Assembly (NCBI RefSeq): GCF_963678635.1
Contig: NW_026971509.1
Span: 284,542 to 348,541, forward strand
Source of the DNA: Symsagittifera roscoffensis
Lineage: Eukaryota > Xenacoelomorpha > Acoela > Convolutidae
DNA: 64,000 nucleotides
Direction of reading: 5' to 3'
Shown: one piece after another, positions 55,048 through 64,000 of the stretch
How positions within the stretch are numbered: the stretch's first letter is position 1
How the letters are laid out: the number at the start of each line of letters is the position of its first letter
Notes under the pieces: generated by a model
Databases searched by the model: none
What the model saw: the letters and a program-made list of their open reading frames with translations, nothing else
What the model was told of the DNA's origin: nothing
Program-made: the position numbers and the translations under genes

Positions 55048-55939
55048 ACTAATCTGACGGTTGCAAACACGTTGAAGCTCGAAAAAGTTAAGTTGAAGAT
55101 TTGGTTCGGCTAAAAAAAGAAACCATCGGGTCCAAGCAACCGGATTTGGCGGAAAAGGTAAAATTACAGCGAAATGGCAATTTTTGAGAATACTTGTTCT
55201 GGGTGAATCCGTCTTAGAGGCAAAAACGATTCAGTTTTTCCACTTAATTAACCTTTTAGAATCAAAAAACAAAGAAAAAAATTTTTTTCTAAAATAGTTT
55301 GAGCAAAACTCATATTTTTTTATACTTGCATACAATTAACTGAGTTAGGAAAAAAATTAGTTTGTGGTATAAGTTTTTTCGTCAAAACCTAAAAATTTTC
55401 AATAGCGGATTAACTGACATTTTGGCTCCATTGTGATTTAACTATTCAAATGATTTTATATCCGAAGAAGGGGAACAGCTTTTAACTTCATCACTTTGTA
55501 TACCAAGCCAATTACGCTGAAAAAACAGACCTGACTGCCTGAAAAAATTAACTGATTGAAGTCAATTGCTTTTGGTTTGTGCCTGCAGCGAGTGTTCAAT
55601 GATAATAACATAATACCGAACTCTAAAACATTGCATTGTGATATTCATAATGTTTTCACTCGTTGAGTTTGTGCATTGAGCCTCCATCCGGTCTGAATCA
55701 AACAAAACCAAAGTGACAAGGCTCACCCAAGTGATGCTTCTTAAAAAGGGTCATTTTTTCAAGCTGTACTGAAATTATGAACACTCGATTTCATTACAAT
55801 TAAAAGGGGTTTAATCCAGCGTTGATCAAATCAAACTATTTAAAAAATTTTTGTTGGTTTATTCAGTTTTTTGGGGTTATTCATTTCAGTTTTGAATTCA
55901 TTTCATTATGTTGATGGTTGCCTGCAAAACTGCCGCCCA

Positions 55940-56450
55940 CCTCGTTTGAAACAAAAACGTTGAACACTGACGGGAAGCTTCCTCAGTTTTATGCAAGGTC
56001 GAAATGTCTAATGTAACAGCCGCCTTGCGGTTTTGACATTCGCTGATCGGTATTGGTAGTCTCTCCCATGGTCATTTTCCACAGCCCGTGCTAGTGGCCA
56101 TTGTGATGATTTTGGTTGTCTTTCATTAAGAGCGCAACTCCACCTTAATCAATTTTTTCTTGCACTGAGGTCCACTTCGTCTGAGCTGACAAGTTTTCCT
56201 TGCTCCATCGCTTCCAGGAAATTCCATTGAGTTTCTGCTTGTTAGCCCACGCCTTTGGCTGGATATACTTACAAGGGGCTCAAGGAATTTTGTCGTCAGT
56301 AGGGTCACTGTTATATGCAGATACGCACCTCTTTTCACTGTGGTCTTGAGATCAGGATTGCTTCCTTACCTTCCAGTATACTAGAAAGAACCTCGTACGC
56401 CAAAACATTGTTCTCCATGACTCTTCTCATATCATATTTTGCTAATGGTT
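55940..56450 (-). pseudogene. BEL/Pao integrase C-terminal (DUF5641-type) remnant, copy Y'
   Basis: Same remnant as at 48840-49300. On the minus strand, W-K-R-W-S-K-E-N-L-S and T-K-W-T-S-V-Q lie near 56215-56165, G-G-V-A-L-L-M-K-D-N-Q near 56130, then after a frameshift L-A-R-A-V-E-N-D-H-G-R-D-Y near 56080 and V-K-T-A-R-R near 56035. Another piece, E-N-N-V-L-A-Y-E-V-L, lies near 56410. Confidence 0.6.
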
Positions 56451-56539
56451 TTCTAAGATGTCAGATTTTTCATTTTTCTTTGTATTGTTAAGTTTTCGGA
56501 AAAATCGGAGAAAGGTTTCATTTCTTAAAATTGAGATAT

Positions 56540-58500
56540 CGGCTTTAACGGTCTTTGCTTTTTACTTGTGCCAAGATTTCAGTTGTCTGATAACAGGATC
56601 GACGTTTGGATAATTTGTATTAACTGTAGTCATAATGCATCTGTGTCGGGGCGAATGTGTTCTGAATTTTGTTCTTTGACAGAGGTATATTACCCAGGGG
56701 GTCTTGTAAATCAATGATTTTGCTGATTGTGTATTTTTGACTTGTCTCAGGAAGGCCTGACAAAAACATTATATCAGTTAGTTTTTCTTTTCCTATTAAG
56801 GAAATGATTTATATTGTTGTAGTTTTCGTTTATGTGCTCTTAGTTCTGTTGTTTTTATTCATCATGAGACTGGTATAGATTCAAATGTATCTTTAATTAT
56901 TAAATCTACTTCGTTCTACTTGTTTTGGCATTCTAGCGGGAAATACTCTAAGATATTTATCTGGTTGGTATCATAGTCGATTTTTTCTGTGTTTTCGCAT
57001 TTTAGTCGTGCTGATTTTTTGTCTTTTGCGAGAAAGAGTTTTGTATTTTGTGGTATTTCTACAGTTGTTTTTCGTGTAAGTAGTTCTGATGGTGTATTTG
57101 GACTAAGTGTGTCTCGTAAAGAGGGGTTTTTGCCTGCTGTCCAAACTATATTTAGGTTTGGAATTTTCATTCAAATGCGTTCATCTATATTCTCTCTGGT
57201 TAGAATTAGATTTCTGTGTAATTAGAAAAGTTGTTGGTTTATGATAAGTGAATGAAACTTTTTGGACGTTTTGATCCAACAAGTAAGAATTCATATTCTG
57301 TTTAAGTATATATGATGGCGGCACAATATCTCATAAGTGTGGAGAGCCTGAGTTCTGCAAGTTTAAATAAATTGTATTGGCTGATATAAGTATCATTTTA
57401 TTTAAGCCTTGATGTGATTGTAAAAGTGATGCGCCATTTCCAAAAGTGGAAGCATCTCACACAGCGAAAATAATTGGTTTGGTCTGGAATTGTACTTGAA
57501 TTTTGTTCTGTGGGAAGCTTTTCAATTTCATTGAAGCGCTTTGGTTCATTTAAGGTCCAATAAAAATTGTTTTGTTGTCTAAGAATAGTGTTGAATAGTC
57601 TGAGATATACTTGCATTTCATAAAGTTATTTTACTTAAGAAGTTTAGCATTCCAAGGATTTTTTGGATTTATTTTCAATGGATGGTGGTTGGAATTTTAA
57701 AATTACGTCAATTCGGGATTTTAAAGGCGTTAATGTGTTGCCTTCAATAAAATGTCCAAGGAATTTTACACGAGTGAGGAAAAATTGTGCTTTATCTGGG
57801 GCTTCTTTCAAGTTTTTTATTAACAAAAATTGATGTTATTTGTCTTTTACTTGAAACATTTCATGATTTGAATGTGATTGTTTGAAAATATCGCCCAAAA
57901 ATTTATTGACGTTACTACCTATATTTTTTGGTGTAAAGATTTTGCTCAAAGAATCAAAAAAAGTTACTGGTCGTATAGGTATGCCGTAAAGTAGTCTAAT
58001 AAACTCGAATTTTTGATTTTCAATAACAAGTTTTTTTTCTAAGGGCATTTGATTAATTGCACTATTCAAATCTGCTAGTGTCCTATTTTGTGAGTTTTAT
58101 TTGTATTGATTCTTTGGACCATTTGAATTTTCATTCGATAGTTGGAAAGTGTAAATATCGTGCAACTAGAACGATTTGAAATGATTCTCTTTTAGCGAGA
58201 ATAATAACTGGGTTGGTAAATGTGGTTCTTGTTAGGTTGTTATTTTTTGTTTACTGCTGAGATAATTTCACCTTGTTCAAAAAGTCTAAAAGTCTGTTTA
58301 CTTTGTCGTGCAACTGATTGGAACTTTACTAGCGCGTTTTTTCTTGAAAACTGAGTCGTAGAAGATGTAGTGGTGAATGTATCCTTTTCATAACCAATAA
58401 TCAAAATTTGAGGTGGCATAAACCAAAAGATATTTTTAAGATAAGTCTGCCAATTGTTCAAATTCTTGCTGATTAAATTGAGATTGTTAAAGTAAACATT
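56540..58500 (-). pseudogene. pol: Tor-like Ty3/gypsy pol remnant, copy Y'
   Basis: On the minus strand, in order: Q-T-F-R-L-F-E-Q-G-E-I-I-S-A-V-N (about 58290-58240) before the RT; F-T-N-P-V-I-I-L-A near 58210; palm start N-S-A-I-N-Q-M-P-L-E and F-E-F-I-R-L-L-Y-G-I-P (58069-57970); the thumb-type block T-R-V-K-F-L-G-H-F-I-E-G-N-T (57780-57735); a connection piece W-T-L-N-E-P-K-R-F-N (57565-57535); and RNase H end V-W-T-A-G-K-N-P-S-L-R-D (57150-57115). The usual catalytic F/Y-x-D-D is missing or mutated. Gag and integrase are not attached in this copy. Confidence 0.7.
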
Positions 58501-58780
58501 GTCAGAAATTGTTGTTGTTTATCTGTTAAGTTTAAGATTTGAAATGTTGGTTCAAAATTAAGGTTTTTTGAAATAACTTGTGTTTCTTGTTGTTGCAATT
58601 ATGTGATTATCCATGGATAGTTCTTCTTTAAGGATTGTTGACTGACAGAGATCTAAAATTTTTAGAAGGTTATATACCCTGTATGCTGTTTGTTATGTAG
58701 GGTGAAGGTTGCTTTTGTATCGCAATATCCTAATAGTCCTGAAGAAAGTGTAGTTTTGTGGGGTGATTTATTATATACGC

Positions 58781-60285
58781 TATTAGCACTTGGAAAAACA
58801 CGCCCTTAGACCGGAAGTAGGCAATTTATGCAAAATAATGAGAAAGGGCATATCAATTTTATGGTGGCATCAGATACTACAACTCGTCCCCGAAGAAAGA
58901 CCCCTTCTGATCGAAACCCCTCCGCCGACTCCTTCCGGTGTTAATAGCCTTTCCCCGGGAAAAGCGATGATGGACCTTTGAAACGGGATTAATTTGGAAA
59001 TGTTAACGGGATATGGATGAAACTTGGTAGGTAGGACCCTATGGGATTCTAAACCTGAATGGGGAAGATTGACACAGGTCGACCGCGGTGTGACCTCAAA
59101 TTGACTTTTGGACGTTTTTGACCAAATTTGTTTAAAAAACCTCGGGATTAACACCGGAAAGTGGCGTGTTCCCCAGCCCAACCCCCGGAAATGAGAATGA
59201 GTCATCTTGCTTAAAAAACTGGGGGGGACTTATATATAGGGAACTAGAGCAAAAGCTGATAGAGATATAGCTTTTATTTTGCAACCTTGGAGTAGAGGAT
59301 TTAATTTAAAGTGGACTTGGCTTCATTGGGTTCAATTTAGCTTGCCGAATGATCTATTAATAGCAATTCAACTAAACTAAAGAAAAGTAGTCCCAGAGGA
59401 AATTGGTAGTAATAGAGGGATAGCATGAGAGTTAAGTTTCCTAAATAGTTTGAACGGACGGGGAATTTACCTGGCTATCCGGAGATGACTTTTTGACTTG
59501 ATTTGACCCCTAATAGACGAACTACATTCCACTGATAGCTAGAAGTTCGGGATTGGAATAGAGTACAGACAGAAATTTTAGATGCTTGAAATGAGTTAGC
59601 TACCCATAAAAAGGTCTCCCCCTACCCTTGGGAGGTCGGAACGTTAACGGGATAATTAAAATAGAGACCTTGGGGGGATTACTGAGTAAACATCGCTTGG
59701 TTTAGAGATTAGTTGAACTCGAGAGCTGAAGTTCACCGAGTTCAGGAAATGCTTGATTAGAATCGTAGGATATTTGTTTGCACGGTCAAATTGTGACAGC
59801 TACCGCATACCGGGTATCTAATAATTTTGAAAAGATTGATAAAAGAAACCGAAGTTGGCACGTGGCAGCGTTGACTGGGGGAAAAATATAGTCTTAAACA
59901 TGTGCGGACGGGTGGTTTAAGCGGATGTCAAGACTGATAGGGAATGGCGTGACTTAACTAAAACTAAGTGTAGAGAAAGATAGGGAACTGGATGGTACCG
60001 GAGATCTTGTAAGAGTCAGAACAGTTGTTGGCTACTATTAAGAGTAGTTTGTTCTCGTCACAGAAATTAGTTCTCATCAGAGATTCTCTAGAGAGAGAGA
60101 GAGTAAATAGTGTTAGTAGAGTAGGTTGGAAAATGATTGCAATTAGGCAATTTGGCCAATAAAACGCAGACCCTTCCTTTGGACTTGAATTTGGATTATA
60201 TTCTGGTCCCTCAGAGCCTTCTGTAATTGGACATATAATAATCTAAATTAATTTATCATTGGAAACTCTTGTGATTGTATCGAGT
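58781..60285. repeat. Segment Z' of the large duplication
   Basis: Second copy of 51978-53525, with a shorter GA microsatellite (60100-60112), a shorter G run and loss of ~20 bp near 60065. Beyond 60285 the two copies diverge completely. Confidence 0.9.
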
Positions 60286-61480
60286 AGACGAGACAAGACA
60301 GCCGAAGAGCAATACACGGAGGGGCAAGCAACATAATACAATACAGAATTATTGCCACCAAAATAACCCTTTCGGGATTGTAGAAAGTAGTGAATCTCGG
60401 TCGGCCCGCTGAATTCACTGCTCAAGGGACGACTTTGCGGTGTCATGAAAAGGGAGAACGAACCTAGAGAAGACATCCCCTAATTCTACAGGATATGTTA
60501 AGAAAATGGTATTCCAATTAAATCTGTTATATGAAAAATCGGTTCGAAAGATTTTAATGAAAACATTTGATGTTCCATTGTTTTATTTGGTATAAGTTAT
60601 TTGTTAAACTTGGGCCTTGTGCAGTGGCTAGTTTACTGGATGTTTTGGATAATAAAGTTTTTGGGACTAGATTGTGGGTTTGATTCCATGTATGAATATT
60701 CACAATGTTTTATTCTGCGCCGGAGTGGATTAGGAAATCTATTTTTGATTTGATGATTGAATATTTGCACTTTTGGACTTTTGATTTGATGATTGAATAA
60801 TTGGACTTTTGGACGTTTTAGACTTTTAAAAAGGAGTGGAACCGTCCAAATCTTTCTATTAGGTTGTGATACTTAATTCATTGTATTCTGGTATATATTT
60901 TTCATACTTGATTTTTTTCATTTAAATAAGGAGTGTAATTTGTTTTTTGTTCAACGTTTTTTTGGCTCTTGAGGTTCTGAATTGAATTTTTTCGATTCAA
61001 TTGATGTTTCGGGTTCATGCTCTTTTCTAAGCTTGGTAATTACTAATGTGTACTCTGTTTTTCTTCCGTCAACTGTGGTAATGGCTTAAGTGCAGTTGTA
61101 AAGCTTCTGTATTGTCAAAACTTGAAGTGATGGGCTTGTTTAACTTGTCGATTGTACTTGATTGATTTTTCTTTGATGTTTGTTGTACTAATTCTGTAAT
61201 TTTGATTTTGTCTATATGAAAATTGTGAGATATTTCGAAATGGCTACTGATAGTAGTTTCTTAGTCTGTTTTGATAGTTGTTGTTTCTATTTCTAGAACC
61301 ACCATGGGATTTTTTTATTATATTTATTGTTGTAAGGTCTAATGTTAGGATAGTTTCGTGATCTTTTTTTTAGACTACTTTCTATTGCAATTATTTGATT
61401 GATTTTCGGTTGCGATTGTTTGAAGAATTTCTTGAGCGGTCGTTGAAAAGTTTTTCTTCTGAGGCTTTGAATATGAGCAA
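60286..61480. other. Intergenic, mostly AT-rich
   Basis: No gene recognised. A short direct repeat built on TTTGATTTGATGATTGAAT occurs at about 60747-60800. The right end may be degenerate Tor-like pol on the minus strand. Confidence 0.4.
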
Positions 61481-62450
61481 TTTCTGTTGAATTTTGAATA
61501 ATTGTTTTTTAAAATTAAATTGATCTAGAGTAATTATTTGGATACTATTTTTTTGACTATTTGATCTACCATATTTATTTTGAGAATATTTTTGTAAGTT
61601 TGTCTTCCGCGAAAAAAATTAGAATGGGGAAATTGCGATCTGTTAGCAGTTCAGCTACTTGGAATTGCTTTTACTGAGCTAATATTACCTTGATTGTTTT
61701 TGGTTCTTTAAACTCTGATCTTCTTGATGTATGATTAAAAGATATGTTTGGTTCTTTGAAATTTTAGTGATTTCTTTACATTGTTTTATTGTTCCTGTCT
61801 GCATTCATTAATGCTATGTCGAGGTCTGCGGCAATAGTTGAACCATTTTTGTATGAAAGTTTACCTTTAGAGGTTGGGTTCTTTTTTTAGATGTTTGCGC
61901 TTTGAGTAATTTTTAGTGTTAGTTCATTGTCAATTTCTTGAATTTTGATTTTATGCGATGTTGTAAAATTATGTTTGAGATTAACTTGGCTGTTAGAGTT
62001 TTTAATTAGTCTTCTACCGAGCATTCAGGACCTGTTCCGGTAAAAACCAGGGTGTTTTATTAGATGTTATGGCTGATCCACCCACATGGTATGGTTTCAT
62101 TGTCATTCAGAGTGATTCTGCTGTGTTTGGTTTTTTTGTAGAGTTTATAACTTTATTGTTTTGTAGTTTCAAGTTTTTGTAATTTTTAAGGTACTAGGTT
62201 TTCGATTCTCAATGTTTCGGGTTTGTATTTTTAGGCAGTTCCAAGTTTTGTCGTTGAGGAGGTTGTTGTTGCGTTCGTCTTGTTTGTTGAAAGTTTTTGT
62301 AAGGTTCGAAAATATCTGGTTGAAAAGTATCATATGTTTGATCCATATATTTTTCCAGTGACTTTTTCTTTGACTACTAGTTATTTTTTGTTGTTTTTGA
62401 TGAAAAAAAATTTCATCTTCAGAATAGTGTGGTTGAGTTCGTATGGAAAG
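61481..62450 (-). pseudogene. Decayed protease-region remnant of a Tor-like element
   Basis: Short minus-strand pieces remain, such as K-L-S-Y-K-N-G-S-T-I-A-A-D-L-D-I-A-L (61840-61785) and A-E-L-L-T-D-R-N-F-P-I-L-I (61665-61625). They lie downstream of the gag remnant in the order expected for gag-protease. A catalytic D-T/S-G was not found. Confidence rests on position more than on motifs. Confidence 0.3.
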
Positions 62451-63850
62451 TGTGTTTGTTGGATTTTAATTTTGTTGAAAAAATGGATAACTTTCAGTTC
62501 GGTTTGTCTGAGTTTTTCTTTTATCATGAAATTTTACAGAATGAGATAACGGTTTCGTTGCCTGTTGAGTATCATTGTGTTCTTGTGATTGATTTTGTGT
62601 TATAAAGAGTGGTCTTGCTAATGGATTACTAATATCAATAATTGCAAAAAAACCATAAATTTGATTTGCATAGTTATTTCCCATTGAGTGTTTTTTCTTG
62701 TTAGGTGGTTCTTTTTTTAGTTATTGATCTATGTAAATGATAATCCATATAAAAGTATTTTGGAACGACTAATGTTTTGACTGTTGAGTGTAATGTTGTT
62801 AGTGGAAAAAAAGTTTTTTTTTAATTTGTCGTCTTGTAATTGTTGGATGAATATTTTGTTGTTTTGTTTTTGGTAGTGCTCCAACTGTTTTTCGTTTAGA
62901 AAGTGTAATGGAGTTTGAATATATTGGTCTGTTAATTTTCTACTAACGTTAAAGATAACCTGTGCTCTGATAAACAAATATTGAATTCAAAATGTTGTTG
63001 CTTGTTCTATCATTAAATATTGAGTAATAAATTAAGGGTGTGGTGTCAGTTGTGAGTGGCGTTAATTTTAAATAATTAAGGCTTTAAATAATTGTAATTG
63101 CTGCACTTTATATATCGTTTGCGATATCAAAAAATAATACATGAGGCCATTCAGGATCCCATACATAATCTGTTTCGTCTACTGAAATTGTTTTGTCATT
63201 TGCCTGCGATTTGAAATTTTTTCATGCCTGAAGAACTTGGTCTAAATTGTGTTGAAAATAATCTATAATGAACCATGCTACAGTTTTGTCTAGATCAAAT
63301 TCAAGTATTTGTGATATTTCACTATCGGTGAGTGTTTCACGATTGGAGTCTAGGAATCGTGAAAAAAGATTAAGTTTTCGACTTACTATTGAGTGTCGAG
63401 ATGTTTGTTGTAGTGATAGGTAAAACGATTCAGTTGCTTCCAATATGAAAAAAAGCTATAAATGATGGCTAAGACATCATTTATGAAATTTTAGTTTGCT
63501 CTTTATGAGTTTTTTTGTTGAATAACTTTGATGTATCTGAAAAGACTTTTGAGAAATTTAGTTCTATATCATCTGTTTGTGTTGGTTGTGGTGGTTGATT
63601 GGGTTATCGTGGTGGTAGAGTTTCAGTGGTAAAAGTGCCATAACGTGAAGCTATTTTGCTGATACCTGGTATCTAGTGGTCAATTTTTATCTTTTAAGTT
63701 TAACTTCAGGAAAATCTCGTTTACCTTACATGGGCTGTTTCTTTTTGAAAAAAAGTTACGATTAGATTGTGGCAAAATTGTACTTGTCCTTTAGTTGTCT
63801 TGTGGATTACTGACAAAGGGAAGGATAGAGTCATCGTCAGAATTATCATA
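62451..63850 (-). pseudogene. gag: Tor-like gag remnant, right end of the window
   Basis: Minus-strand frames 63443-63222 (Q-T-S-R-H-S-I-V, then L-D-K-T-V-A-W-F-I-I-D-Y-F), 62977-62729 and 62684-62466 (Gln/Asn/Thr-rich, with N-P-L-A-R-P-L-F-I-T-Q-N) follow the same order as the gag at 23542-22440. The W-D-P-E-W-P-H block sits near 63150. It is more diverged from the four tail copies than they are from each other, so it represents another copy or subfamily. Confidence 0.5.
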
Positions 63851-64000
63851 CTATTGAATCGATCTTTTTGCGGACTTACAATAAATGGGTAACTTTTAAT
63901 AAGTCTTGTTGGTTGATTTCAAATAAAGTCTTACTGGTTTGCAAAGATTTGATACTTTTATTCAGCGTTTACCTGTTTTGTTTTCTTGGATGATACTGTT

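Larger units (their letters stand above)
55048..58780. repeat. Segment Y' of the large duplication
   Basis: Second copy of 47931-51110, fuller in the RT region. It passes directly into Z' at ATACGCTATTAGCACTTGG, so ~0.87 kb (51111-51977) are missing here. Confidence 0.9.

Noticed and set aside
51978-60285. Z and Z' as paired long terminal repeats of one element
   Set aside because: Neither end has TG...CA, no primer-binding site or polypurine tract was seen beside them, and the neighbouring segments X and Y are duplicated as well, which a simple LTR pair would not explain.

Overview
The window is animal nuclear DNA. It is AT-rich and shows GT-AG introns, BEL/Pao and Ty3/gypsy retrotransposons, a hAT DNA element, foldback MITE-like elements and tRNA-like (SINE-type) segments. 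No intact housekeeping gene is present. The Ty3/gypsy fragments look to me like the Tor lineage described from larvacean tunicates, so a larvacean (perhaps one with an enlarged genome) is my best guess, but this is inference and weakly held.

Layout. (1) About 1-23.6 kb is a degenerate, partly tandem array of one BEL/Pao element: gag, protease, RT, RNase H, integrase and a DUF5641-like C-terminus. There is one nearly full-length coding body (2071-8701) and three rearranged copies. Each copy is followed by the same ~1.1 kb tail: a tRNA-like segment with A/B boxes, a GC hairpin, then a reversed gag fragment of a Tor-like element. Every copy is broken, each in its own way. A ~295 bp-armed inverted repeat of RT sequence lies at 12.5-13.2 kb. 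(2) About 24.16-29.73 kb is a ~2.8 kb tandem duplication. Each unit carries, on the minus strand, a first-exon-like ORF with a conserved start, a tandem heptapeptide array (12 and 19 units) and a conserved end at a splice donor. (3) A single plus-strand relative at 33.75-34.34 kb joins in phase to an exon at 36.637-36.795 kb. Together they read as the N-terminal SLOG-type domain of a TRPM-family cation channel, so the two minus-strand ORFs are probably orphan TRPM first exons. (4) Between and around them are a hAT element with an 8-bp target duplication, a 456-bp foldback MITE, a minus-strand SINE-like segment and long inverted repeats inside the TRPM intron. (5) About 39.3-60.3 kb is layered duplication of AT-rich DNA: diverged ~2.7 kb and ~1.5 kb tandem repeats, then a younger ~10 kb duplication (segments X-Y-Z and X'-Y'-Z') carrying minus-strand Tor-like RT/RNase H remnants next to BEL integrase C-terminal remnants. 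(6) About 61-63.9 kb holds another decayed Tor-like gag/protease region on the minus strand.

The only plausible host gene is the TRPM-like gene, with two exons seen and the remainder outside or unrecognised. The most unusual features are the duplicated TRPM-like first exons with an expanding heptapeptide array, and the BEL/tRNA-like/Tor composite unit repeated four times. All similarity calls come from reading motifs; no database search was run.
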